Assembly (NCBI GenBank): GCA_933228895.1
Contig: OW121846.1
Coordinates: forward strand, 111,555,054 to 111,619,053
Length of the DNA stretch: 64,000 nucleotides
Source of the DNA: Platycnemis pennipes
Lineage: Eukaryota; Arthropoda; Insecta; Odonata; Platycnemididae
Direction of reading: 5' to 3'
How positions within the stretch are numbered: the stretch's first letter is position 1; every line of letters begins with the position of its first letter. Under the pieces are notes generated by a model that saw nothing but the letters and a program-made list of their open reading frames with translations, was not told the DNA's origin and searched no databases. A program made the position numbers and the translations under genes. Shown here piece by piece: positions 12,471 to 24,950 of this stretch.

Positions 12471-13690
12471 AAGAATTTCGGTTCACCTGCCTGTTTGAAA
12501 TCATTGTCCTCTGGACTTGGCTAGTCCTTCCTTACATTTGTGGTGAACACTAAAAGGACGGGACTTCACTCATCACCTGTATGGACGGTAAGGGAGTAAA
12601 AATGACCCTTTGTTGTAAATTTATTTCTTGGCAATAATTTTATTCGGGTATTGTTTAAAAGTAGGTGCTATAAACCTGAAAATAAATAAATGCAAGACAT
12701 TATACAATGGAAAAAGTCTTAAAATGATAACGCTAGGCTATTTCAGGCTACTCTATTGCTCATACAAGTAAGCTGCATGGCTTTTTAATGTAAAAAAATG
12801 AAACATTTCTTCAATCATAAAATTGCTTCTTTTCTTCCTTTGAATTTAGCAAACGATCATATTACAGTCATAGCGTCTCATTGCGCACGTTTTTATTTTT
12901 TTTTCTTCGTATTTTTACATGAAGTTCAATGTCACATGCAATGCACGTATTTTGCTTCGCGCTAAATGATACTTCTATAGTTTCTCTATACAATATCCAT
13001 GCATTGATAGCACTGAAAACCAGATTATTACTGGAGGTGTTTAGGCAGCGGCTACCTTTGTGATGATGTCTTCACCAAGTAGTTTCTGGCTATTCGCTCG
13101 ACCTCATTCATTCCATACCTTGTTTCGTTATTGAATGTAATTGTTTCTTTTTTCTCTTGGGAGTCATTCCTACAGCAGCATCAGGATATAAATTACTCAT
13201 TATAATTTCTAAATCGTTAATTTTTCCTTGGTTATGCGTCAGAATATTGTAATCCTTCTTTAGATGAATGGTGTTCTATAAAGGCATTCTAAGAGTAGTC
13301 TGTTTATTCAGGATTTCCCTTATTGCTCGTTTGGCTCTACTTACCAAACGTATGCCTTGATATTTTAATTGTATGTATACATATTTCTAGAAGTAATAAA
13401 ATTGTCTATGTGACATGTCCCGGCTTCCTCGAAAGGATATATTAGTTTGTCAACGATAATGTCAAAGAAATGTTCACCATTCGGCCTTAACTCGATCTTC
13501 TCCATGCAAAAAAAAGCCTTTATCATGTATTTCTTGCCTTCATTGACGTCCATCCATAGTTTTTGGCCGTATTATTTGAATGCATGAATCGTTCAAACCG
13601 CACCGAACTTTGCTTGGAAACAGTTTCTCATCGATGGAAATATTGACCCAGAAATTAAACAATTTGGAGAATTTATATTGAATCTGTCCC
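12471..13690. other. Unassigned intergenic DNA
   Basis: No gene, RNA or repeat could be supported. Confidence 0.4.
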
Positions 13691-15232
13691 ATCCCAGCTA
13701 GCACAAAAGACGCTTTACCCGATTGTTACTCCTTAGTTACACGGAAGCGACGATGGTATAAGATGATAGCCACATGCGTCAATGGGATATTTACCCGGAA
13801 GGAATTTGGGTAAATAGTTGGTAAAATGGTGGTAAATTTCAGCAACTAAGAGTGTAAAGCTTCCAGAACCGACGGTAGAGCCACAAGCCAAGTGTAGGAG
13901 GAGTGTATCTCTATAGAGCTAGATAGGCAGCGCTCTATCAATATTTACTTCGACCTCTCACTTTAAATATATTTACTAGAACAATGCGACTATCGATAGT
14001 TGACGAATTCACTGGCGTGCATGTGTACATATTAAAAATGAATGAAATTGGCGACATATTTTACGTCAATCAATTTTATTTATCACTCATACAAAACAAC
14101 GAAACAACTACAAAGGGACAAAAATACCACAGTAGAAATGAACAAAAGTAAATAATTGATACAAAAGTGTACTCATCGCAAAACAGTTGAAGAACATTGC
14201 TAGACTAATTGAATCATTAAAGGTTAGAGTGAAATTAATCTCATACTACTTCAGGGTACCTAAGAAGAATCTTGAAATTTTCTGGCGTTGCCACCAAAGG
14301 ACTCCTGAGAAGCAAAATAGAAAAATACGTAGTCAAAGGACACCATCTAAAAGCTGCTTAAAAATCTCCAAATACATTAGCAAAAAAGTATCAAAGGGTT
14401 ATCCCTTATTTAGACCCCATTCCTGGTTACTTCTTGTTTGCAATATATTCTTCCTTTGAAGACATGAAAACAAAATTATGTTGCTAGGCACTTTTCATCC
14501 TATGAAATCCTCATGACATTATTACGAACTCAGAAAGGAAAATATTTGCAATGATGGATTGAAAGGAAAATCAAAACAATAATATTGACTCTGTAAAGGT
14601 ATGTCTAGACGAAAATAATGCACATCGTAAACGCTAAGGCAACAAATTAAGCCACGATATTCCAAAAATTTTCAGAATCGTAATCAGAAATATCAGAGAA
14701 GCAAATGTTATACCTATCATGGAAACGTATTTATGAAACGTTCCGGGAATAAGTAAGTTCGTCACATTAACTTACCTCGTGAATTTTTATGATAGCCAGA
14801 ATGATCTTCAATACTACTAGGTACCCTAAGAAATGTTTCCCACCATTCGCAATAGCACATATTATAGCAAATAAATATACGTGATCGCGTCTTATTAGCT
14901 TCCATTTATCAATATTCCTTGTTTACCTCTAGAACTCCCTCCCATTCGCAGCAACCGTAACAACCCGAAAGCACAGAGTAAACTCAGGATACTCAATGCC
15001 ATGCTCGTGAGCCATGAGCCTGTATGAGCCACCATGAGCCCGTATAAGCTCATGTTTTAGCTCTCAATGGTGACATCTAGTGGAAGTCTGATGCACCACT
15101 TCATTATTTCCTCTTTCTTCCGCAGGTATACGGGTAGAAAATGGGTAAATAATGGGTAACGCCTATTGAGGGTAAAATATCCCTACATTACTCAAATAAT
15201 TTACAGATAAGGCTTCCTTTGTCCTAGCTGGG
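13691..15232. mobile_element. Non-autonomous DNA transposon with CCCAGCTAG termini
   Basis: The two ends are inverted repeats: left atcccagctagcacaaaaga (13691-13710) and, read inwards on the other strand, right atcccagctaggacaaagga ending at 15232. Inside each end lie several copies of a gggtaaat-like motif (for example gggtaaatagttggtaaaat near 13808; gggtagaaaatgggtaaata near 15131), facing opposite directions. The interior has only one 90-residue frame with no known domain, so a transposase is not evident. No clear target-site duplication could be assigned. Superfamily unknown. Confidence 0.65.
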
Positions 15233-18200
15233 ATAAGCCTAGCAGAGAGCTGCCTGAAATAATTGCAAATTTACTGACTTTAAATGTTCTCCTCTTGATG
15301 TCTTCTAATCAGACCTCAGATACCGCTTCGTGGTCAACAGTGATTCGACATCTAAACCTCTGCCCCCTGTGGCACCACGTACCACCATTTTTGTAACTAA
15401 AAACGTCCAGTTAAAAGAGTGGCATTGACAAGGTATCATCATATAACGTCGCTTGAACCTCAGCCTCGGTGCCGTTCTTTTTATTTTTCAAAATAGCGTC
15501 ACGCATTATGAGTCTCCAAGCACTTAAAACTTTACTCTCAGCTATGCATCATTTGGCACATGTAGCTGGCCCTGGATTTTCATTCACAGAATTTGGTTGA
15601 GCAAGTATAGTGTACGGGAATTTCCTAAGCACATAACATTCCGTACACTTCCGAACGGTGCATTGATCACAGTCCCAGGGACAGAAGCTGGACTTGACAT
15701 ATTACCTCATAATTGTCACCGGTCCTTGTGGATATTGGTGGAAATATTAGCTGCGAGGACATCAAAAGAACTGCAGAGTCTCCTTCTGCATTCGAGGTGT
15801 CTCCGCTTTCCTCAAAACGGTCATCACGTGGTGTGCCTTTACTTATTTCAAGAGAGAACAGGCATACCCTCGGCGGACATGACCTTTTCCTACCAAGAGG
15901 CAAGCACTCAGTTTGATTAGTCGTCAAATCCAATGTAGCTCTTGTCATCTCTAGAGTAGATGGTTTCTCTCTCCAATAACCAGCTTTCCATTTTTGTTCT
16001 GCCTCGCTTGAGTGTGTCTGTCATGAATAGTAGAATGTAATACCTAGGCAAATGTAAGGAATGATCTTCAATCAAAATAGGTGATAAAATATTTTATCAA
16101 CTTGCGCGATTCAACATTCAGATATTTTCAGTGGAATTTTCTCGTCGGTAGTAGGGTGCATATCTGACTCAAATCGGTCCCGTTTTTACAGCCCACTGGA
16201 ATTAAATTCTCGTGCTCTGACTTTATGCTACTACTTTCACTGTCATCTCTCTCAGACCCTTCAGAATCGCCTTCCGATATCTCTCGGAGAGATGCATGTA
16301 TATCCGAATTATTATAACGCTGTCAAGTAACAACTGAGAATTGTTCACTATAGTATAATAGCACAAAAACTAAACTGCCTCCAGCCCTGCGACACGTCAC
16401 TGAATTCTTGAAAGAGAGCACCAACTTTTTCGATGGCAAGTGTGGGAGTGGCTGTCTGATGAAGGAGAGGGGTGGATGAAATGTTGGGAAAAGCGGGCTG
16501 CTCGAAATACTTAAGGTAATGGTGAGTCAACACTGAACTGCTTAGAGGGATTCAGAGAGAGAGGGAGAGAGAATGCCGCAGTCTGCGTGATGTTCTGCAG
16601 TGAAAATAATGGGGGTCAAAAAAGCTCCCATTGATCACTTGAATGATCATTTGAATGGCGCCAATGATCATTTGAATGGCGCACAGGGGCCCAAGTTTTA
16701 AGAATAATCCATCGAAATATTTGGAGATTAAAGAGCACCTTAAAAGAATTAAGGTCACATATTCCCAGTATTATTTGTGCAGAAGTAAAGAATTATAGAA
16801 CAAAGAAAATCTAAGAGGACCAAAAATGTCCCCCTCTGTATTTCTAGTTTTGATGCCCTTGAGTTAGCATTCCTGAGTAGTTTCATGGCTTTGTAAATAC
16901 GATAAAGAATTTGATTGTATTTATTGATAATACGACTAAAACTAACTAAAATTGGGAGAAATATGTGAATAGAATCTAAATACATGTGCATTGTTAATAA
17001 TTTACACTAAATTTGTAACGTAATACGGGAGACGAGTCAAGTCATTTCGGGCCCGTATACGATACTGACTCTCGTAAGATTTGTATTTGTAAGAGCTGTT
17101 CTACTTATAATTTTCAAACCTCTTTTACACTTATATAACCTACATATAACCTAATTTATGATTGCAGAATATACTTTGTCAATACTATGCTCGAAAAACT
17201 AAATTTTGGCATCGAAATTTTGCATGCTAGCTGTCATGTGCTAGCTAATTTAAATGGGCATACTTTATTAGACACTCTATTCTTCCCTCGATAAAAAACT
17301 AGAGTATTGAGAATGAGTATTCAGTAGTGGAATGAGCATTTTGCTTGAGCAACTATTAATAACGCCAACAAGGTGAGAAATTTTGTAATAATTTCTTATA
17401 TGTCGGGGAAAAAATGCGGAACATTTCATCCCGGCAGCGGCCTTCGAAAATTTAACCGCCGACGTCCTTAGGTGTTCGAAAGGAAATTCTAGTCAACACG
17501 GAGCATTAACTGGCAGCACGTAATAAGTATTGAGAAAACAAATAATGGAGGAAAAGTAACCAATGGGTGGTAATTTTCCGCAAAGGTTGCCGGGATAGTC
17601 GTGAGCGCTCGTCTACGATTCCTCCTGTCCACTGTGAGTCCTTATGGGTGGAACCATAGAGGGCTCTGCGCCTGCATTTTCACAAGAGTTTATTTACCTT
17701 TAAAATGCCTTGCTTTGCAGCGTGGAAAGCGAATGATTTCATCAGATATCTACGCTATTTTTAAGTCCTGAACTTGGTTGTAGGATGGATAGTAATGTAG
17801 CCAAATGTCTTCCTTTAAAATAAATAATTGCATTCCAAATCATTCCTGGAAAACGTATGAGAATTCGATCGGTAGCAAAATATAGAGTAATGAATTTCTT
17901 AATTAGAAATGCTTACGTTATCAAGCTGTTCATCAGTTGATTAATCGTACTCTTTTATGCAAACCACGAACATTTTATCAAATTATAGCATCATTTGAAT
18001 ATTACCATGTTAAGAAAAGGCTGTTGACGTAATTTCTTTAGTCTAATTATTTTGCAAAAATGCACGTCTGAAAATTAATATTGTATGGTAAAAATATGGG
18101 TCAAATATGACCCTGGGAATGCATGAGGCTCACGGATCTAGAATATTTTCTACCTGCGTCGTGTTTGTGGTGGATAACCACATTTGAATGATTTCAAACT

Positions 18201-18252
18201 GCCAAAGAGATTCAATTTATGATTCCGCGATTTAATCGCAACGTTCGAACGG
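15233..18252. other. Unassigned intergenic DNA
   Basis: Two antiparallel frames of about 100 residues at 15597-15948 have no recognisable domain. On the minus strand 16140-16270 there is an acidic, serine-rich frame (GDSEGSERDDSESSS) of unknown meaning. A small direct repeat at 16641-16683 is listed separately. Confidence 0.4.
16641..16683. repeat. Short tandem direct repeat, ~21 bp unit x2
   Basis: The unit aatgatcatttgaatggcgc occurs twice back to back. A degenerate partial unit (ttgatcacttg) lies just upstream. Each unit contains the palindrome tgatca. Confidence 0.8.
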
Positions 18253-18775
18253 GTGAGAAATAACAAGTGTGCGTTTCTCCGTTCCGTGTGCTCGGAGCGA
18301 AATTCAGTGCGGCCGTGCAGCGGCCCGGCGGCCCGCCTCCGACGCCGGAATGTGGCTCTGCCGCCCGAACAAATACTCCGCCGTGCATTGTGGGAGGGAG
18401 CGGGCACGCCTTTTAATGAGATCAACGGGGAAATTTCCCCCGGGAATTTCAAGCACCGACATGACACGGCCAATCGCACTTTAATGAATCTGCTTATCAC
18501 GCCCTCGCCCAGCATCGATTCTCGCGCATCGGCGAGTCTCCCACTGCCCCGCCGGCCTCCCGCTCTGCCGCCAGGAAGGAAGTGTGCGCGCCACGTAATT
18601 GAATGGTGCGCGGAGACAATGCGTTCGTGGATTTTTTGCGCGGCGCTCGAGTGTGGGGTGCGCGGTGGGCGCCCGGAGAGGCCTGCGCATGCGCCGAACG
18701 GGAGCCACGACCTTTTCCGCGGCGCTGACTCGGCACTTGGGCGGCGTGGTTGCCCCATCGACCTCCCCGTGTGAT
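18253..18775. promoter_or_regulatory. CpG-rich patch with kappaB-like and TAAT motifs (candidate regulatory region)
   Basis: Base composition changes sharply here from AT-rich to GC- and CpG-rich (runs such as gcagcggcccggcggcccgc), then returns. Inside is a perfect palindrome ggggaaatttcccc (18427-18440), a textbook symmetrical Rel/NF-kappaB-type site, followed within two bases by gggaatttca (18442-18451). TAAT-containing homeodomain-type motifs flank it (ttttaatgag ~18411; ctttaatgaatc ~18479). Long frames occur on both strands at once (202 residues minus, 173 plus), as expected where high GC removes stops, so I do not call a gene. A promoter, enhancer or uncharacterised GC-rich exon are all possible. 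Confidence 0.35.
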
Positions 18776-21404
18776 TACGATCTCATGATTTATGCGAAAT
18801 TCGCAACGGCTACTCGACACAACTGCCGTTCTTGCTCGGTGGGTGGGTGGAGGCAAGACGTTTCACAAGTCGGGCAACTTCTCAATATAAGACGAGGCCA
18901 CCGTTTATATATTTTTTCCCTTGCGCACATATGTATAGATTTTTTTTTATTTCTAAATTATCTTACACCGTGTAAGAAAGCCTTTCACTTTCTTTAGCCC
19001 CCAGGGAATTCGTTTCCCTCTCCTTCGGTTTCTTTTCCTTTCGCCAGCGCGGAGGGCACACATCCTTCCGTAGAGGAAGAAAAATGACTCCCCCCGAAGA
19101 TTTCTCCGAGCATTTGGATCGGGCAGTCGCGACAAGCCACGTCATAAGATTCCTGAGCAAACTCCCCTTCTCATGCGGAACTCATCTCGCGGCTGCGCTT
19201 GTTCGGGCTGCAGGCACGCGGAGCCTGGCGTTTTGCATCGGGGACCCGTTATGCGGGGAGACAAACTGCCCCGATTTCAGAATCACTCTATCTTGCGTAG
19301 GTCTCCCTTCATGATCCATAGATGTACGTCCCGGAATAGGATCTCTGATAAGTGGTCCCTGCCGCGCCGAACGAAGACATAAGGGAAGGGTATCCATTCA
19401 CTCGCACCTGTACACTGAGAATGAAGGTAATGTATGCATGAGTCACGAGGAATTTTCACACTCAAGGTTGAGAAATGACCTGCCAACTTCCCGCACAATT
19501 ACCTGGGGTTGATACCTCTGTCATACCTCATCCATTCCCGAAACACTTGCAAAATGAATGAAGACCATGTTGCTTTGATTTCGAAGTCATCCTTACTGAC
19601 CTAAAATTTCAGGCAGTTGATTGACTCGGTCGACATTGAAGAAGTATTTGATGGGATGCTTCTGTTGACAAAAACTCTTTTATCTTTCCTATTCTAGATA
19701 GCATGTTAAAAATTAAGAGTGACTAAAAAATAATGCGGAGGCAAGCCCCAATACCCGAAATGTGTGACTTTATTTTATAGCAGGGTACGTGGGTGTCCAC
19801 CACCTAAAAAGTCATTTTGTCAGTGAAAATGAAACTTACGCCTTATTGTTGACTTCTCAATGGAATCCATACTTTCAGCTTTCGATAATCAGCGTCTTAA
19901 TGATCATCATTTATGAGCTTGTTGGGAAAACTCGTTGGGATACGTGTGTGAATGGGTGATTTTGCACAATTAATGTGTCAAACTAGTGGCAATTTACTGT
20001 TGCAACAGTGTCTGTAGAAATATACAATAATATGAAATTAATGTAGTCAATAGCAAATTGCAAAATCCAGGCAGAGGTAGTTTTCCTTGTACTCAAGGTT
20101 CTGTAATGTGGTGGGTCTCAGTATCAAATTTTAATTCCAGATTTTTAAAAGAACGTTTTTAGGGAACGTTTTGGAAGAAAAGAGGTAATATATGTGATCC
20201 GAAAGTCAATACTGAGATCAAGACTGTGATCTGAACGTAAACAGCGATATTTTATGGCTACATAAAACGTTTCTTAAAATATGCATTCTGATATCCAAGT
20301 ATATATGTAAGTATTTATAATAAGTAGCCACCGTGGTACTGTGCAAGCATTAGATTAATATAGAGTACAGTACTAGGTTTAATGTAGCTATTTATTTCGT
20401 GAGCTTAATGACTGATGCCGTAGCTGTTCACTCTTAATCCTTCTTATTAATATAATCTTATGAGACCAAAAACCGGGGTGGCTAACCTAACTCATATGCT
20501 TAACCCTAATGATAGGATGATTGATTTTTTTTATTTTGATTTCATTTTTTGATTTTTTCTACATCTACTAGTGGGAACGGCAGTAAAAAATTGTGCATCC
20601 ATCCTAAGAGTTTCTATCAATAGTAATTATAATGGGACACCTAGTAATGATAAATGTCATCATGACGGGGAATTCGTGCTTACTCATTAATGACATTCAA
20701 GGAATACTTAAAATGAAAGCCACCTCTCAAAGTGGGATTAATTCTTTACTACGGTTAGAAAACTTAATAAGAGTAATAGACTAGAAGTTTTCCGTATATT
20801 CTATGGGAATTAAGTATTCAAGAGAATGTATTTGAGAAAATATGATTTAGTATCTTGGTAATATAGTGTTTTGTAGAAAATAACCAAATGGACACTGTCA
20901 AACTCATTTAGTCGAAGGAGAGTTTCAAGTAAATTTAATTAGAATTCCCTTACGTTCAATGCATATAATAGTTGCATTAAATACTATGGAAAGGATAAAG
21001 TATAGCAATTTGTGCACGAAAGGAACAGGACGCAGTGATAACATGCAATAAAGTTGAACGAATACCTTTCTGAAGTTATTTCTTAGCTTCATGGATTTTG
21101 AAATGATATTTCCACTTAGTTCAGCAAAGGCACAAAGCCAAAAAACTGGTTGTATCTTAAAGGTCACATTGCTAAAGATTTTGTTAGAATTTACCTGATC
21201 ATTCAAATTCATTAATTCAAAATTCATTCAAATTTTGTGAAAATTATAGTATCCGACTGCAAAGCAAACTAAACTAAAAATCCCTTATGGGAGAATCTGT
21301 AGGGAACCTTTCTTCTCCTGTTGAAAATAATCATCTAAAATATAAATTAATATCTTAATAAAGAAGAAGGATATTAAAATACGTGAATCATAAAGGGGAG
21401 AAAA
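18776..21404. other. Unassigned DNA; moderately GC-rich until about 19400
   Basis: 19000-19400 keeps higher GC content and overlapping frames of 60-76 residues on both strands with no domain. It may be an extension of the CpG-rich patch. 19500-21400 is ordinary AT-rich sequence with nothing recognisable. Confidence 0.4.
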
Positions 21405-21665
21405 GTAATTGAGAAGCTTTGAAAAGAAGACAGGACAACATAATCGGACACATCTTTTGGCATCATGGCCTGATGAAGACATTAATCGAAGGACAGGTAA
21501 TTTGAAATAAAGCTAAGGAATGACCTCTAATGAGAAGTATGGAGGAAGTAGTTTTGAATGCGAAAAGAAAGATTCATGTTAGTATGAAGAGAGTAGTTGA
21601 TAGGAGAATCAATGGAGAGCTTCGTCAAACTAATCTAAGGATTGATGATGACGATGAAACAGTAA
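21405..21665 (+). mobile_element. Degenerate RTE LINE, 3' end fragment
   Basis: Matches the C-terminal ~80 residues of the intact RTE ORF2, with insertions and stops: aggacaacataatcggacacatc, catggcctgatgaagac, then agtatgaagagagtagttgataggagaatc and ctaatctaaggattgatgatgacgatga. The tga/gat-rich tail is the family's 3' terminus. Confidence 0.8.
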
Positions 21666-23254
21666 ACGTAGAGAAAACAATAAAACAGAAGTGGATTTAT
21701 AGAATTTTAGCAGCCGAAAGCACAAAAATATCATGTAGAAACCGACGCCACCAAAACATGTGAATACGACACTGACATTAACTATCAATATTTAAAACAA
21801 TTTATCTACTCAGCAACACAGGAAGAGAACAATTGAAGAATATACAAGGAAACGTATTGGTGGGATAACGATATTGAAAAATAAACATTATTTATGGACA
21901 AAATTATTAGTTGAATGGCAATTGTTCATGACTAAGGACTTCATTTTAACAACAATATTGTGTAGCTTCAAATTATGATCCCCTTGAGCATGCAAAGCTA
22001 TCCAAAACTTTAAAAAATCGAATTTAAACATATTCCCTATTTCAACCGTAATTTTTACCCATATCTCACGCGTGGTACTATTTGGCCTCTTCATTCAACG
22101 TCTAAATAAGGGCTACTGGATCGTTCTCTCCTAACTTATTCCAATGAATTCATTAATAAAAACTTCGTAAATATAAGTTAACATATACTTTCCCGTCTTT
22201 TTACATCATCACGTCAATTGATGCGGCTACTGATGGAGGGAGTAAAACTAGTTAATGGTATTTCATTTCGGAATTGACAGGCGGATTGAAGTTATAGTCA
22301 AGGTTGTAAGGTGGATATGGACTTGTCTAAAACTTGAACACTTTCTCCTGATAAATGGGGCCTGTTGGTAATTGCATGGCATAACAATGTTGAAACTAGA
22401 TTGGATAATTTCCTGGACGAGTCGTTTCCCAGTTTATGTCTTTCACCTGGCTTTAAGAAGCACGTCTCTTTGGTAACTAGAGCGCTGAGTCCCTCATCAA
22501 CCCTGGTGGCTTCCCTTTCTAGAATCGGAGATTCTCCCCATCTGTTCCAGTGGCCTCACCACCACAAGAAATTCATTCACAGCACCTTCAGGTGAGTGAC
22601 GTCACTTTTCCTCCTTAGATTACTTCATTTTGGAGTGGAAGCCTTTCGGAAATGTTTTAGGCTCTCAAGATTGTCCTTGTGGCCTAGAAAATAATTCACC
22701 GGTCGAACGGCGCCACGCTAAAATTTAAATGAAGCGTCCGCTATAATCAAATGTATTCTAGCCAGCAGTAAAGACTTCCTAAAAATCGTGAGTTAACACA
22801 TTCACCTGCTGCATTCGACGTTAGAAATTTTAGTTGCTCAAACTGTAAGCAATAAAATATCTCAAAAATCGTCACATTTGAAGTTAGGCGATGCTCCCAA
22901 AAGTGGAAAAATATGTGTAAGACCCCACAGGGACGAATTTTGTTTGGTTGAGAACGTTTCTCTGGTGGAATCTCGTCTTCGGAATGGTGAAAGTACGTAC
23001 CTGATCTGTCAGAGACGTTTCCTCATCAAAACAGAATCGCGGTCAACATGCAGTGCAAAAAATAGTAGGTACCTGGATTGGAACTGGAATTAATTCTTCG
23101 ATTAATGTGTTTTCGGTTCATGAATAAATCTCTTAGCGGGAAAAATTTTTCTATCACAAAAAAAGCACAATCCGCAAATATAACATCAGAAAAATGATTA
23201 TAATTAGAGATGTGAGAACAATATGAGGAAGCATAAACGTAATATGTTTAGGAA
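21666..23254. other. Unassigned intergenic DNA
   Basis: Short frames of 68-76 residues with no recognisable domain. No repeat was recognised. Confidence 0.4.
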
Positions 23255-24745
23255 TTCGTCACGTAAAACCGAAAACTCCTTGCATGAAATTCATCCGCAT
23301 GATCATGCGATCAAAATTAGGGCATGTGCTAATTTTAACGCATGATTCCTCAAATGAGCCTATGATACGAGCACACGACGTCTGTCTTTCTTTTATAATT
23401 AGTAGAAGATTATTCAAATTAATCCATTGAAGGACAAAATACAATTATAATTAGATAACGGTACTTTTCTTGCTCATAAAATTTATTGGTTTGCCTACGG
23501 AGTATATGTTCTTATATGATTCTTAAAGGCTTAGGATATTTCGACAAGCATGCAGCTAGTGAAGTTCTTAAATTAATCACGTTTTGGGCGAAGTCGGAGT
23601 TTAAAATAATACACTATGCAGGAGTATTCTTGTAGCAAGTATTATTCTCATGATTAATCTTGCTTTATCAATGAAGCATTAGAACAAAACATGAAAACTA
23701 GAACCTAAAAAGATGCATTAAAATATTTCCAACTGAATTTTTCCGTTATCCCTCATGTTTCTCACAAGGATATCACTTAACTGTTGTTTGAGATCACAAC
23801 TACCACGAAATGGGACAAACTAAAACAAATAGCTCATATCTAATGTTTAAATAGTTAACTTTTTTATTCTAATTTCCAATTTAATTCCAATATTCCAATT
23901 TTTATTTTCCACTTTTCAAGCATAATTAAAGTTATTGTAGCCTCCTTATTTCTTGTTGAGTAATCAGGGAATGGTGCAGTATTGGATACGATTCAACCGT
24001 CGCTAAAATATGTTAGCGCGACAGCTAGCCGGAAACAAATCGTAAAATATCATTATAATGATCAGCATGTAAATCAAAGAGTGAACAAGGTATGTATCTC
24101 TCGCCAAATAAATTGCTTACCTCGTCGTCATGTCCGATCTTTAATAGTCATGTGTGGTGAGATTTAATATAGTATTAAATGGCTCCAGAGTCTTTCTTAA
24201 TAAATTACGGTAGGGCTCACAGTCCTTTAATAGCAGTTCATATTGAATCAGGTATAGCATACATCGGCCTCTATTTCTCCTCTCTTATCGGTCTCCTTCT
24301 AGCTTTCTCTGGCTAAATTGTGGCCGTCACCATTGTAATGGACACTATGGCAGTGGATACGAAAATTAAACCATCCAGATCCATCATTAATAGCTCTTCT
24401 TCACTTCAAATTAACTTAAATCTCAGCTTGTAAACAGCTTTGTTTCATCGATATTATAATCACTATATTTACACCATGCTTTATTTCACCAATCGAGTGA
24501 ATCAGATGACGTAAACAATCCATTTAGACCATCGAAATAGCAGCGTTGGCTGGAAATTTCTCGTAAATCGATTCCTACTATCGATAGGCTTACCACTGCA
24601 CATCATTTCAGCGTAGAAAATTCCAGGAGTTTCTGCGAATGATCATTCGCCGTGTAAAACGCCCTAAGCGGTAGATATTTCAGGTCATCACTTAAATTCA
24701 TGCGCGAATTAATTCCTGTGTGTGATCATATGTCGTGTAAAACGG
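23255..24745. repeat. Unnamed dispersed repeat, copy 2
   Basis: Same family and orientation as 4850-5935, with the same ordered landmarks. It is about 400 bases longer because of extra sequence around 23470-23790. The right end carries two boxes, gatcattcgccgtgtaaaacg (24643) and gatcatatgtcgtgtaaaacg (24724). The left end has catgatcatgcgatc near 23297. No transposase frame. Confidence 0.6.
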
Positions 24746-24758
24746 CATTTAGAAGGGA

Positions 24759-24950
24759 TTGGCGGCATATGATGGAATTCGCGATCTACACGTTGATTTT
24801 CCAGCGCACAATATGCGTTTGAGACAAAATCAGAAGCAGCTAGATTTTTCAATTGGCCTGGAAACTACTACAGAGGACTGCCACATTTGTCCGAACAGCA
24901 AGAAATATTTTTCGGTTGCTTTATTGAAAATCCACGTTAAATGCAGCTGA
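24759..24950 (+). other. Short frame with a zinc-finger-like C-terminus
   Basis: The 63-residue frame ends with C-x2-C, then K-K-Y-F and L-L-K-I-H, then V-K-C. This resembles one C2H2/C2HC zinc finger, though with 14 rather than 12 residues between the second C and the H. It starts right after the right end of the dispersed repeat, and an ag dinucleotide just upstream could be a splice acceptor. It may be an exon remnant or chance. Confidence 0.2.

Noticed and set aside
15597..15948. Antiparallel ~100 aa frames
   Set aside because: No recognisable domain, no splice or promoter context; they shadow each other.
18150..18774. Long frames on both strands (202 aa minus, 173 aa plus)
   Set aside because: They overlap each other in GC-rich sequence where stops are rare, have arginine/proline/alanine-rich composition and no domain. 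Treated as a by-product of composition.
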